Source of the DNA: Flavobacteriales bacterium
GTDB lineage: Bacteria > Bacteroidota > Bacteroidia > Flavobacteriales_G > Salibacteraceae
Length of the DNA stretch: 64,000 nt
Assembly: GCA_013204105.1 (NCBI GenBank)
Contig: JABMOM010000034.1
Location: 62,001 to 126,000 of the forward strand
Direction: 5' to 3'
Below the pieces are notes generated by a model. The model was not told where the DNA came from, searched no databases, and saw only the letters and a program-made list of their open reading frames with translations. Positions 1 through 10,784 of the stretch are shown here, one piece after another; positions within the stretch are counted from its first letter, which is position 1; each line of letters starts with the position of its first letter. The translations under genes and the position numbers were made by a program.

Positions 1-416
1 TCCTCTCGACGAAAACGCTGGAAGAAAATATAGGTGAAGTAAAACAAGCTCCAGATGAAAAAGAGCATGGCCCAAGTGATCAGGTTCGCATCTGTAAAGG
101 AGTAGACCATCTCCTTTCCAAAGGCGAGGTATCTGATTACGATGTAGATACTGTGAAACAATAACGCTAACAGCACGCTGGCAAGGCCTACTCTGGGTAT
201 GAGCGAGAAGATGTCTTTTTCCAGCCACCCCATTCGAATGATCGCATATCGATAGAGGTGCGAGATGATCAGTCCCAGCGCAAACACTAAGTATATGTCT
301 CCGATGACGCCAATACTGATCGACGTACCCGACTGCAAGATGACCAATGAAGAGATGAGGATGTACAATGACCATCCACCCAATTGCGCCTTGTAATAAT
401 ACCTCGAGGTTTTCAT
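1..416 (-). CDS. Sensor histidine kinase, LytS/YehU-like, N-terminal membrane region only (gene runs off the left edge)
   Basis: Reverse-strand translation MKTSRYYYKAQLGGWSLYILISSLVILQSG...FFIWSLFYFTYIFFQRFRRE: multi-TM N-terminus typical of Bacteroidota LytS-type kinases; the catalytic part is not in the window. Confidence 0.55.
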   Translation of the reverse strand, partial: MKTSRYYYKAQLGGWSLYILISSLVILQSGTSISIGVIGDIYLVFALGLIISHLYRYAIIRMGWLEKDIFSLIPRVGLASVLLALLFHSIYIVIRYLAFGKEMVYSFTDANLITWAMLFFIWSLFYFTYIFFQRFRRE

Positions 417-501
417 TCGCTTCAAATGTAGACCTGTGCATTTAATCAGGACCAAGTTGTTACACGATTGGAAATGAGCAGGGAGCAGCGGTTCAGTACC
501 T

Positions 502-1095
502 TTGGCGAACGTGAACTACCTCGCACATTTTTACCTCGCAGATCCAGAGCCAGATCTCATGTTCGGAAATTTCATCGGTGATGGCGTACGCGGAAGTGAC
601 CTGCAGCGATTTCCGGCTCCCGTGGCGAGGGGCGTGCGCTTTCACCGCTTCATCGATACCTACACAGATAGCCACCCTGAAGTATTGGATGCTAAAAAAC
701 TCTTCTATCCCTCTCAATCCAAATTCAGCGGGGTTGTAGTAGACGTGCTCTTTGATCATTTATTGGCGTTGAAATGGACGGACCACCACGATGAAGCATT
801 GGATGCATTTGCAAGCAGGTGTTATGCGCTGGTCGGTTCCAAAAGTGAATTACTTCCCATTCGCTCGGAACGCTTCTATCACTACATGGCGGGGAACGAC
901 ATTCTCTCCCATTACGCCACACGAGAGGGGATAGAACGCGTATTTCGAGGAATGGATGGACGCACTTCCTTTTCGTCTAACATGGTGCAAGCAATGGAAG
1001 CATCGGAAGCATTTTGGGATGAATTCAACGCCTATTTTGATCGATTTTTTCCGAACCTTGTCGATGCATGCAACGAATGGAAAACGATCCACTAA
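502..1095 (+). CDS. ACP phosphodiesterase (AcpH / DUF479 family)
   Basis: MANVNYLAHFYLADPEPDLMFGNFIGDGVRG...GVRFHRFIDTYTDSHP; family-typical N-terminus and HRxID motif; non-ATG start proposed. Confidence 0.8.
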   Translation: MANVNYLAHFYLADPEPDLMFGNFIGDGVRGSDLQRFPAPVARGVRFHRFIDTYTDSHPEVLDAKKLFYPSQSKFSGVVVDVLFDHLLALKWTDHHDEALDAFASRCYALVGSKSELLPIRSERFYHYMAGNDILSHYATREGIERVFRGMDGRTSFSSNMVQAMEASEAFWDEFNAYFDRFFPNLVDACNEWKTIH

Positions 1096-1751
1096 GGCCT
1101 CGGATTGTCGAAAGTGACGATGGCTCTCACACCCTTCGCGTGGACGCTTTGAACGAACACTACCATTCGCACAAAGGAGCATTGCAAGAAAGCAACTACG
1201 TCTTTCTGAAAATGGGATTGGAACTTTTCAACGAAAGGGATCACATTCGGATCCTCGAAGTTGGCTTTGGTACGGGGTTAAATGCCTTATTGACCGCCCT
1301 TTCTACCAAAGGGCCATCCGTCCATTATGTTGCGCTGGAAACGCATCCGCTCGAATTGGATTTGGTGCGTCAGCTCAACTACCCCATGACCGTGCCTGGG
1401 GATCAGGTTGAAACGCTGTTCGAAGCCATTCACCAAGCGCCCTGGAATCAACCGCTTGCGATCAACGATCGATTCACCATAGAAAAGAGGGAAACAGCGT
1501 TGCAAGATCTACCGCCCATTGACCTTGTTGATCTCGTTTATTTTGACGCCTTCGCGCCCCACGCGCAGCCGGAGCTTTGGGAGCCAGCGATTTGGATTGC
1601 CCTGATTGAACGGATAAATGCGAAAGGGGTCTTAGTGACTTACTGTGCCAAAGGGCAGGTGAGGAGAGACATGCAAGCTGCCGGATTCATAGTAGAGCGC
1701 TTGGAAGGTCCTCCCGGGAAGCGAGAAATGTTAAGAGCAACGAAACCATGA
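1068..1751 (+). CDS. mnmD: tRNA 5-methylaminomethyl-2-thiouridine methyltransferase, MnmD-like (MnmC methyltransferase domain)
   Basis: ILEVGFGTGLNALLTAL, ALETHPLE, VYFDAFAPHAQPELW, LVTYCAKGQVRRDMQAAGF motifs; overlaps upstream ORF. Confidence 0.85.
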   Translation: MQRMENDPLRPRIVESDDGSHTLRVDALNEHYHSHKGALQESNYVFLKMGLELFNERDHIRILEVGFGTGLNALLTALSTKGPSVHYVALETHPLELDLVRQLNYPMTVPGDQVETLFEAIHQAPWNQPLAINDRFTIEKRETALQDLPPIDLVDLVYFDAFAPHAQPELWEPAIWIALIERINAKGVLVTYCAKGQVRRDMQAAGFIVERLEGPPGKREMLRATKP

Positions 1752-2209
1752 ACGACCAAAGATTCAACGTAAGGGTGTACGGTATTGTAATCAACCAACA
1801 CGATGAACTACTGATCAGCGATGAGCTGATCCAAGGCATCCAATTCACGAAATTCCCAGGGGGTGGATTGGAGTGGGGCGAAGGAACCCGAGCTTGCCTG
1901 CAGAGGGAATTCATGGAAGAGCTTCGACAGGAGGTAGAGGTGTTGGAGCATTACTATACCACGGATTACTTTCAGCAATCTGCGTTTAAAGATTCGGATC
2001 AGCTCCTCAGCATCTATTACAAAGTCAGCATGCTGGGAGCGTTGCATTTCCCAACGAGTTCAACGCCGTTTGATTTCCCGGATGACGTTGGAAATCAATT
2101 TGAGGTGCAACGATGGATCCATTTATCAGACCTTTCACCGGATGATTTCAAATGGCCGGTGGATAAGATTGTAGCGGGAATGCTCCGTTCGGAGTACCTT
2201 AACGAATGA
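1748..2209 (+). CDS. NUDIX hydrolase
   Basis: Nudix-box-like GGGLEWGEGTRACLQREFMEELRQEV; overlaps mnmD by 4 nt. Confidence 0.85.
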   Translation: MNDQRFNVRVYGIVINQHDELLISDELIQGIQFTKFPGGGLEWGEGTRACLQREFMEELRQEVEVLEHYYTTDYFQQSAFKDSDQLLSIYYKVSMLGALHFPTSSTPFDFPDDVGNQFEVQRWIHLSDLSPDDFKWPVDKIVAGMLRSEYLNE

Positions 2210-5200
2210 GGTTGAAGACCCCTTTGTGACTGAGTGATCTGCCGGTTTCACTCTTGTAGGTCATTTGCCAGAAATAGCTACCGATGGGAGCTGGTAACTG
2301 GGATGTAACGAAGCGACCATCCCATCCAACTTCTAGGTCTTTCGATTCAAATTGTACGTGTCCCCAACGATCGTAAATGACCAAGTGTGGCTCATAGATG
2401 TTGCGACCGTACACCTTGAAGACATCATTTTGACCGTCGTCATCTGGGGTAAACGAATTGGGCGCATACAAAGAGATGTAACACTCCGAGTTGATGATGA
2501 CAGAATCGTAGTTGACACAGCCTTCAGGACTTTCAACCCTTAAGACGAAGGTGTCGAGCTCGGTGCTCAATACGCGGGGATGTTCAATGTCGTTCCTGTT
2601 GAGCTTCTCCGAAGGAGACCATAAGATCTCATTCTCAGGACCGGTCACGCTAGCGCCGCCCAAGTAGACCACTTCCATGAAACAATTCCGTATGTCTTGA
2701 CCTGCGTCTGCTCTTGGCAAGGGATGGACAAAGACCAAGGACGTATCCGTTTTGCTACAGCCCAGATCATCCGTAACCTTCAACCTGAAGTAAACAGGTT
2801 CCTCGGGAAAGGCATAAGGCAAAAGTGAGGCCGCATCAGAAACGTATTCAGAAGGGAACCACTCCAACACGCCTGGAGCTGCATTGGCGTCGAATTGAAT
2901 CGTATCGCCATAACACATGTCGTAATTACCACGAATGTTGACAAAAGGCGCCCGTTTTACCGGCAACGGAATGTCAAGAATGGTCGTACAGCCGTTCGTG
3001 TCCGTGCCGCTCACAGAATAGATCAAGGTATCCTTGGGGTAGGCAATCACATTGCTCTTCGTCGGATCCACGATGCGATCGGACGGCGTCCACAGATAGG
3101 CTTCAAGATCTGGAGTAACCTCCAATTCGGCCGAATCCCCTTGACATAGGTATGGAGGCATATTCAACAATTGAAGTACCGGAAGGGTGTTGACGCGCAC
3201 GTCGACCGAATTCTGCTTCATACAGCCATTGCTGTCTGTGACAAGAACAGTGTAAGTCGTGGTGAGCGTAGGTGATGCACTTGGATTAGGAAGTATTGCG
3301 CTGTTTAATCCCACTGCGGGGGTCCATTGATACGTGGAGCCACCAGGTCCTGTAGGCGATCCTCCTAACACGGCTTGATCTCCCGCGCAAAGCGTGTCGT
3401 CTGCTCCTGCCCGAGCGAACGGAAGTGCATTTACATAGATCCGAACATTATCCCAGCTCACGCAGTCGTGTTGGTCGGTGATCTGTAAGGAGTAGAGCCG
3501 TGTATTGTTGGTGAAGCAAAGCGGATCTGGAACCGTTGCATCCGAGATAAAGAGATTAGGGAACCATTGATAAGAGACGCCCCCAAAACCATTGAGTTGG
3601 ATCGTGTCTCCTCGACAGATGGCCGTGTCTTTGCCCGCTGAGAAGGTGTCGATCTCCCAAACGGCGACCGTTATGGAATCGATCGATTGGCAACCTCCAG
3701 GGCCCGTTGCGGTCACGAAGTATTCGCGCGTACTGTTAGGATTGACCGTTGGTGAAGCACTGAAGAGGCCGCTGATGGCAGCGTTAGGCCCCCAGACGTA
3801 CGTCAATGCGCCCGTTACGTGCAGTTGCGTTGCAATATTGGGGCAAATGACAGAATCATCCACGGTCACGGAAAGCACAGGAAGAGGAGTTACCGCCAAT
3901 TGATACGTGGTATCACTTGTACACCCTAAACTGTCCGTCGCGGTCACTGTGTATACCGTGGTATCCACAGGAGATGCCAATACGGAATCGTTGTTGTTGC
4001 CATCCAAGACTAAACTGGCCAGCGGTGACCAAGTGTAAGAATAAAAGGTCTGAGCAGTGATGGTTTCGCTCTCCCCAACGCAGATCTCCCCAAAACCGGG
4101 TTGAACATCGATGTCTGGGAGTACAAGCACGGTTACGGTGGTGTCATTGGAGTTAATGCATCCATTGGCATCGGTGCCATAAACGACATAGGTGGTAGTC
4201 AAGATTGGAAAGGCTTGCACGCTTGCTTGATCGTAGGCGCTCAGCCCAGAAATGTTGTTCCAAGCGTAATCCACTGCCCCAGCTGCGGTGATGGTGGTGG
4301 TATCGAGCTTGCACACCGAATCTCCCGTCATCGACAAGGTGATGATCGGGAGGGGATTGACGATAATGTTGACCGTGTCGAAGTTTTGACAGCCATTGGA
4401 GTCTGTCGCTTCTACGGTGTACGCCGTATCCACTGTGGGGTACACGCTGATGCTGTCCCCAACCAATGAAGTGGCATTGTAAATGGGCGACCAGTTGTAG
4501 TTCTGCGCACCCATAATCGTCAAAGGCAAGGTATCGCCAATACAGATGGCCGTATCAAGTGTGTTCAGGGTAAGCGTGGGCAAGGGCCAGTGATGAACCA
4601 AGGCGGAACCGCTTCCAAGATCACTGCAATTAATGTCTGTGACAGTCAGCGGCTGATAGGTTCCAGAGTCAGCCACAATGATGGTGTGGGTGTCGTTGAC
4701 GATGCCGTTGATCGCAAAGGTGTTGCCTTGCACAGAATACGTCACATCCCAAGGGCCAGCGCCGGTGAGTATGAAGTCTAGCGCGACAGAATCACCGATG
4801 CAAACGGAGTCGCTTCCCATAATGCTGAAGGTCGGGAGGTCATGCACATCTACAAAGAAGACAGAGGTATCTGTACAACCGTTTGTGTCGGTTCCGATCA
4901 CGCTGTAGAAGGTATCTACCAGAGTAAATGTCTGCACGACACCTCCTGTGGTTCCGCTAAGTCCGGCAGAAGGAAACCAGGTATACGTATTGGCGCCTGC
5001 GGCGGCAATGTTTACGGTATCGCCGTAGCACAATTCGGGATTAGGCGGGGTGACCACCGGTTGGGCGTAATTGGTGATGACAGCCGTGTCCGAATTAGAA
5101 CATCCTGAAGGGTAGGTCACTTGCACATGATAGGATCCAGAGTCATTCAAGAGCAGGGAATCGAGGGTGGAGCCATCGTTCCACAAGAAGCTAGCACCGG

Positions 5201-6443
5201 CATTTCCGGCGTACAAGACAATCGTATCGTTGTTGCAAATGCTCGTGTCGTTGCCAATGTTTACCACAGGCAAGGCAATGTTGCTGATCACCACGGTATC
5301 CGAATCCGTACAGCCCCCAGCACCGGATATGGCAATCCAATACGTTCCAGGAAGGGTGACGTTGATGGTTTGTGTGGTAGCTCCCGTGCTCCAGACATAC
5401 GCGGTGGCCGATGTGCCTGCGTCTAAGGTGATCATATCATTGGTACAGATACTCGTGTCGTTTCCGAGGTCCGTCTGCACGTCATAAATTTCCACGGTAG
5501 AAATGGCCGTATCCGTGCAGCCGAGGTAGTCGGTGACCACGAGCTGCACCTGATACGTGCCTGGGTTCTGATAGTAATGACTAGCATTCGTGTCGTTGGA
5601 GGTTGTTCCATCTCCGAATTCCCAATACCAATTGGTAATGGTGTTGTTGACCGGAACACCGGCCGCATTTTCACAAGAATCGCTCAGGGCTATAAAATAG
5701 GCCGTGTCGCCAATGCAAACGTTCGGCGTCAACACTTCGAAAGCGGCCGCAACGCGGTAAGAAAAGTCAGAGTAATTTACGTCTGATTGGGAGTAATTGT
5801 AAAACCCAAAGCGACCCGGAGGAAAACATCCGAAAACATCAAAAATCGTATCGCCGTCGATGGCAACGACGCAACGTGTGTTCGTGTAGGTCAAGGCAAA
5901 GGCATAGGTCTGCAGGTCATTCCATCCGAGCGTGTTGCCATAGTTGGTGGCGAGGAGGTCCACAAAGGGACCAGCTTTGGAGGAAAACGCCTGCGGAAAA
6001 TTGGTAACAGCACCTTGGACATGCGACAAGGAATACCCCTCTTGCCCTAACCAGCCACCAAAGTTCTGGTCGTTTTGTTTCCAGTCGAACAGGAAGAAGT
6101 CGTAGTTGGTCGGGCTGTTGGTGTCCGGGTCAATGTACCCAAAAACGAATCCGATCCAATCGTCATCTGCCGTCGTCGCTACCTGAATATTTCCGGTCAC
6201 GATCACGTTGATGAAGCTGTCTGGACTTACGTAGAAAGTCGGGTCTCCGTTGATGGTTTGATTGACCGTATTGCCGCCGTTGGTGACGACCCAATTACCG
6301 TTGTTGGTATCCCCTTCGAGGACCCAAGTTCCTAGGTCGATGCTATCGCCGCATTGGGCTTGCGCCCACGATGGAGCCATCACAGCAACTGCGACTAGCG
6401 TAAATCCTAAGAATATCCTTTTAAATGCGTGCGACATAGCCAA
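2199..6443 (-). CDS. Large secreted multi-domain protein: thrombospondin-C-terminal-like domain, PKD domain, tandem Ig/PKD-like repeats, type-B T9SS (gliding motility-associated) C-terminal domain
   Basis: Signal peptide; WYWEFGDGTTSNDTNASHYYQNPGTYQVQLVVTDYLGC (PKD); many C-x-GDT modules; C-terminus SFTPDDDGQNDVFKVYG...LVIYDRWGHVQFES...GWDGRF...GSYFWQMTYKSETG...KGVFNLIR. Confidence 0.9.
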   Translation of the reverse strand: MAMSHAFKRIFLGFTLVAVAVMAPSWAQAQCGDSIDLGTWVLEGDTNNGNWVVTNGGNTVNQTINGDPTFYVSPDSFINVIVTGNIQVATTADDDWIGFVFGYIDPDTNSPTNYDFFLFDWKQNDQNFGGWLGQEGYSLSHVQGAVTNFPQAFSSKAGPFVDLLATNYGNTLGWNDLQTYAFALTYTNTRCVVAIDGDTIFDVFGCFPPGRFGFYNYSQSDVNYSDFSYRVAAAFEVLTPNVCIGDTAYFIALSDSCENAAGVPVNNTITNWYWEFGDGTTSNDTNASHYYQNPGTYQVQLVVTDYLGCTDTAISTVEIYDVQTDLGNDTSICTNDMITLDAGTSATAYVWSTGATTQTINVTLPGTYWIAISGAGGCTDSDTVVISNIALPVVNIGNDTSICNNDTIVLYAGNAGASFLWNDGSTLDSLLLNDSGSYHVQVTYPSGCSNSDTAVITNYAQPVVTPPNPELCYGDTVNIAAAGANTYTWFPSAGLSGTTGGVVQTFTLVDTFYSVIGTDTNGCTDTSVFFVDVHDLPTFSIMGSDSVCIGDSVALDFILTGAGPWDVTYSVQGNTFAINGIVNDTHTIIVADSGTYQPLTVTDINCSDLGSGSALVHHWPLPTLTLNTLDTAICIGDTLPLTIMGAQNYNWSPIYNATSLVGDSISVYPTVDTAYTVEATDSNGCQNFDTVNIIVNPLPIITLSMTGDSVCKLDTTTITAAGAVDYAWNNISGLSAYDQASVQAFPILTTTYVVYGTDANGCINSNDTTVTVLVLPDIDVQPGFGEICVGESETITAQTFYSYTWSPLASLVLDGNNNDSVLASPVDTTVYTVTATDSLGCTSDTTYQLAVTPLPVLSVTVDDSVICPNIATQLHVTGALTYVWGPNAAISGLFSASPTVNPNSTREYFVTATGPGGCQSIDSITVAVWEIDTFSAGKDTAICRGDTIQLNGFGGVSYQWFPNLFISDATVPDPLCFTNNTRLYSLQITDQHDCVSWDNVRIYVNALPFARAGADDTLCAGDQAVLGGSPTGPGGSTYQWTPAVGLNSAILPNPSASPTLTTTYTVLVTDSNGCMKQNSVDVRVNTLPVLQLLNMPPYLCQGDSAELEVTPDLEAYLWTPSDRIVDPTKSNVIAYPKDTLIYSVSGTDTNGCTTILDIPLPVKRAPFVNIRGNYDMCYGDTIQFDANAAPGVLEWFPSEYVSDAASLLPYAFPEEPVYFRLKVTDDLGCSKTDTSLVFVHPLPRADAGQDIRNCFMEVVYLGGASVTGPENEILWSPSEKLNRNDIEHPRVLSTELDTFVLRVESPEGCVNYDSVIINSECYISLYAPNSFTPDDDGQNDVFKVYGRNIYEPHLVIYDRWGHVQFESKDLEVGWDGRFVTSQLPAPIGSYFWQMTYKSETGRSLSHKGVFNLIR

Positions 6444-6570
6444 TACATTAGCGTCAGTGGCTAATTCGGCGTGAAAGTAATGAACCTTTGGCGTCGGGGA
6501 ATACGCGAATTTAGTAGGTCTCTACGGAAGACGCGATTTTTTTGGCAAAGGATGCCCAGCGGTCGACCAA

Positions 6571-7176
6571 TCACTCTTCCTCTTCGTTTCCTTCTTCCAG
6601 TAAGAAGCCCGTGTCAAACCGTCTCTCCACAAGGGCTTCGACCTTCTGAAACAGTTGCAGTGGGCGGAAAGAGCCCCAGTTAAAGTCGTTCAAGGGACCT
6701 CCAGAAATGAAGTAATTGTCGATTCCCACTTCAGCGAAATCCTTCAAGACATGATCCCGAAAATTTAACAATGCAATCCATCCGTCATCGATGTCTTCAT
6801 ACCACTCTTCGTAGTAGCTGTCATCCGAACTGTGAAAGTTGAGTACGCTATCACCGACGAGGATGAATTTTTGGATGCCTTCATCGATCAAGTGATCTAC
6901 AAAGTCACGCTTCAAGGTCATGATGTCGTTGTGCAAGGTGTCGTTCCATTCACCCAACAACTCGATTACGGCAAATCCATCATCGTAATCAGCGTACAAC
7001 AACTTGATGAAAAGGGTGGTCGAGCCGATGTTGTCCCATTGCGGATGGATGTAATGGTCATAAATCGCATCGGTGAAGTAGACTTCCGAGTATTCTCGCC
7101 CGTAGAATGGGGAGCGCTCGTCCTCTTCCGCCATGTAGAGGTTCCGCCAATTGAAGTATGGTTCGATTGTGTGCAT
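6571..7176 (-). CDS. Acidic hypothetical protein
   Basis: 201-aa ORF, acidic C-terminus (EEGNEEEE); no motif recognised. Confidence 0.65.
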   Translation of the reverse strand: MHTIEPYFNWRNLYMAEEDERSPFYGREYSEVYFTDAIYDHYIHPQWDNIGSTTLFIKLLYADYDDGFAVIELLGEWNDTLHNDIMTLKRDFVDHLIDEGIQKFILVGDSVLNFHSSDDSYYEEWYEDIDDGWIALLNFRDHVLKDFAEVGIDNYFISGGPLNDFNWGSFRPLQLFQKVEALVERRFDTGFLLEEGNEEEE

Positions 7177-7248
7177 AGCGCTGGTGCAAAGCTACCGAGC
7201 ACAAAGCAGAAGAACTATTGATGTTGAAGTTGAGATGTTAAATCTCCG

Positions 7249-8061
7249 CTAGCTTTTTTCGGCAGCCTCCACAGCGTGCCTTACGCTGCCATGCTCAACC
7301 AGCAACGCATTCGCCTCTTCATAGGCTAATCCGGTCTCCGCCATTACCATTTTAGTGCCTCGATCTACCAGCTTGTCGTTGCTCAGTTGCATGTCTACCA
7401 TGCGGTTTCCTTTGACCCGGCCGAGCTTCACCATAACAGAGGTCGTGATCATGTTCAGCGTTAGCTTTTGAGCCGTCCCCGCCTTCATTCGGGTGCTGCC
7501 CGTGACGAACTCGGGACCCACAACAACCTCCACCGGAAAGTCAGCTACATGACTGACCGGAGCGTCTGGGTTGCACGTCACACAACCCGTAGTAATTCCA
7601 TGTTCCCTGCAATGCCTCAGCCCGCCAACTACGTAGGGCGTCGTGCCGGAGGCGGCAATGCCAATCACGACATCCTTGGGAGATATATCATGCGATTGCA
7701 GGTCAAGCCACCCCTGGTCGGGGTCGTCTTCCGCAAATTCTACCGCCTTGCGAATGGCATGGTCGCCCCCTGCGATCAGGCCGATTACCATTCCATGTGG
7801 CACACCATAGGTAGGAGGGCACTCACTGGCATCTACAATGCCCAACCGACCGCTCGTACCGGCGCCGATATAGAAAAGTCGACCTCCCGCGGCAATGCGC
7901 TCGTGAACCACTGTGGCCAAGGCTTCGATCGAAGGGATGGCTTTTTCGATGGCAAGTGGAACGGTTTTGTCCTCTTTGTTCATGTTTTCCAACAGCTCCT
8001 GAAAGCTCATTTCTTCGAGTCGGTCGTAGTTGGAACTGGATTCGGTGATGGTATTGCTCAT
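7249..8061 (-). CDS. murQ: N-acetylmuramic acid 6-phosphate etherase
   Basis: RLFYIGAGTSGRLGIVDASECPPTYG, IGIAASGTTPYVVGGL, VTGSTRMKAGTAQKLTLNMITTSVMVKLGRVKGNRMVDM; start placed at internal Met (MSNTITESS) rather than ORF end 8130. Confidence 0.95.
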   Translation of the reverse strand: MSNTITESSSNYDRLEEMSFQELLENMNKEDKTVPLAIEKAIPSIEALATVVHERIAAGGRLFYIGAGTSGRLGIVDASECPPTYGVPHGMVIGLIAGGDHAIRKAVEFAEDDPDQGWLDLQSHDISPKDVVIGIAASGTTPYVVGGLRHCREHGITTGCVTCNPDAPVSHVADFPVEVVVGPEFVTGSTRMKAGTAQKLTLNMITTSVMVKLGRVKGNRMVDMQLSNDKLVDRGTKMVMAETGLAYEEANALLVEHGSVRHAVEAAEKS

Positions 8062-8256
8062 GTCCTTGTATTCAATTGCCTCAGGCAAAGAAACATATCC
8101 TTTTGCAAGAAATAAATCGTTGATTTTCAAGGGGGTTCAATAAATTTGCCACCGACTAAACCGATTAAGAACCTAAACCCTATCTCTATGAAGCCGATTC
8201 GATCTTTGATCATGGCAACGCTATTGCTGTGCATCAATGTTCAGTCCGTCGTAGCT

Positions 8257-9858
8257 TGCATCGCAACTACGCAATATCCAACGTCAACATTCAACGCGAA
8301 TACGAACACGCTCAGCCAGCAGCAGATCACCAATTGCAATTACTCAGGTGAGTATGCGGTTGTCATCATACCTGGCAGTTATACCTGGACCTTCAGCAGT
8401 GGGGTGTCGACAGACATCCTGACGATTACCGATCTTTCCAATGACACGCTGGCTCAAGGGATGGGGCAGGTAGATTATACCTCTGTGGGAGGAGACACCG
8501 TGCGCATGCATGTCTTTTATGATTCTACGTGCACCAGTAACAGCAGCTGTCGCTTCACTTACGTATCCAGAGGTCCTTGCTTTGCTAGTACTGCTTCACC
8601 TGCATCGGCGGTCAATGCTTCTGCCACGATCAATCAATCGGTGACCATTAATAATTGTGCCTACAGCGGAACATACGCAACGGTCAATATTCCGGTGCAA
8701 GGAACATGGGAATTCTCTAGCTCCGATACTACGGACGTTGTTGTGATTTCAACCGCGAACGACAGCCTCTTGACCTATGGCACAGGTGCTGTCAATTATG
8801 CCTCCAACGGAAGTGAAATCGTTAGAATGCACATCTGGGCGGATGCGAGCTGCACAGCCGATACCACTTGTAGGAATACCTATGTCGAACGCATCATTTG
8901 TTCGGCTTCTACCCAATTCCCAACCACCCTTTTCGTAGCGGACTCAAGTGAGTTGCAGCCTCAAACCATTACCTCTTGCAACTGGGGTGGTGAATATGCC
9001 GTCGTATATATCTCAGGTGGATTCACCTGGACCTTCAACAGCTCTGTTGGAACGGACTTCTTTGTGCTCAAGGACGGAAACGATAGCGTAGTAGCGTCAG
9101 GAATAGTTCCGATATCCTATTACCCTGCCACGTCCGATACGTTCACCATGCACGTGTTCTCGAATGCGGGATGTGGCGAACAAAATACTTGTCGGACAAC
9201 AACTCTTCAGCGTAACCCTTGCCTTGCGACGAATCAATTTCCATTGTCTACCGTTTACGCGAGTACGCAGTACGGCGACACCGTGGTGACGAGTTCGTGT
9301 GGGTATACGGGGCAATATGCGCTCATCGATTTGCCGATTGCTTCAGACTGGTATTTCGCGAGCTCAACCGCTACCGACCTGCTTGCATTGACAGATATCA
9401 GTGACAATTTGATCATGGCAGGGACCGGTTCGCTGAATTATTCCAGCCTTGGAAACGAACAGGTCAAGCTTCACATGTACGCCGACAATTTTTGCGCCGT
9501 AGACAGCAACTGCAGGACGCCTTATGTCTTACGCCTGCCATGCGCTGGAATCGAAGAATACCCGCTCGGTGGAGTGGCCACTTCTTATGACCCGGCTGAA
9601 GACCAAGTCTCGACGTGCAACTGGGCAGGAGATTACTTCTACCTCACGGTTGATTCGGGGATGACCTATTCCCTCCGTAGCGACAGCAGTGATTACTTCA
9701 TCGTGACGGATACCTCCTTGGGATATATTTCTTCTGGATGGACGCCAGAAACGTTTACCAATCCGTACGCAGATACAACGCTTATGGTGCACATCTTCAC
9801 AGATACCAATTGCGGTGAAGAGTCTGTCTGCCGAAACACCTATGTACGATGTACTACG
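8257..9858 (+). repeat. Five tandem protein modules of about 105-110 aa (C-x-ATxQYP ... C-x-Y/W-GEYAVV ... WxFSSS ... RMHVFxDxxC ... CRxTYVxRxxC)
   Basis: Repeated motifs within ORF: CIATTQYPTSTF, CFASTASPASAV, CSASTQFPTTLF, CLATNQFPLSTV, CAGIEEYPLGGV. Confidence 0.85.
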
Positions 9859-10149
9859 TGTCCAGTTCCAGTGCCCACCATTTCTTCTTCAGCTACCCTT
9901 TATTGTCAAGGTTCTGGCGCTGTAACGCTCACTGCCAACAATCCGTTTTCAGGAACCGTCTACTGGTATGAGGGATCATGCGGCTCCGTGCCCATCGATT
10001 CAGGTATTTCTATCCAGGTGAACCCTACTGGAAATACAACCTATTATGCAGCGAACTCTTACGAGACGATCCTCTCCGAATGTGACTCGTTCACCTTGCC
10101 GTTTTTTATCGCACCGATCATTACCCAATTGAGTAATGTTTCTGTCGCC

Positions 10150-10784
10150 TGCTTTGGAGACACAACCGGATCTGTAGAACTGCAAGCCAGTGGAGGTATA
10201 TCTCCGTATGTATACGCCTGGTCCAATGGATCATCAGGAGCGCAAGTGTCGGGACTCTCTGCTGGAAATTACCTTGTTTCTGTGACCGACTCGATCGGTT
10301 GTGAAACGATTGACACCGTCAGCATTGACCAGAATCCAGAGATCATTACATCCACGGACTCGATGGCAGAGCCGCTTTGCCATGGTGATGCAACAGGGTT
10401 CATAGCGTTGACCGTATCAGGTGGCGTGCAACCGTTTAACTATGCTTGGTCTAATGGCGCTAATACCGGCACCGTCACCAACGTCTCCGCCGGCACTTAT
10501 GACGTTACGATCACCGATAGCCTAGGGTGTGAGTCACTGTATTCCGTGCTATTGACAGAGCCAGAGGCGATTGAGTCGGCATTCTCTATAAACGACGCTT
10601 TCTGCGAGGGCGATTCAAATGGATCGGCCAGCGTGATTATTGCTGGGGGTATAGCGCCGTATCAGCTGCTTTGGTTCGACGGCAGCACCGCCGATAGCAT
10701 CGGAGGACTTTCCTCTGGAAGCTACAGCCTCACGATCCTCGACAGCAACGCATGTGAATTAGTGGACAGTGCGGTCATCGGCCA
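10150..10784 (+). repeat. Three SprB-like repeats
   Basis: CFGDTTGSVELQASGGISPYVYAWSNGSSG..., CHGDATGFIALTVSGGVQPFNYAWSNGANT..., CEGDSNGSASVIIAGGIAPYQLLWFDGSTA... Confidence 0.85.

Noticed and set aside
2895-6335. Many 60-120 aa plus-strand ORFs
   Set aside because: All antisense to the 1414-aa T9SS gene, whose repeats generate recurrent open antisense frames
7468-8115. 215-aa plus-strand ORF
   Set aside because: Antisense to murQ; no domain signature
8257-9858. Possible CRISPR or DNA-level direct repeat array
   Set aside because: The periodicity is at protein level (about 330 bp modules with diverged DNA), without short identical repeats and spacers
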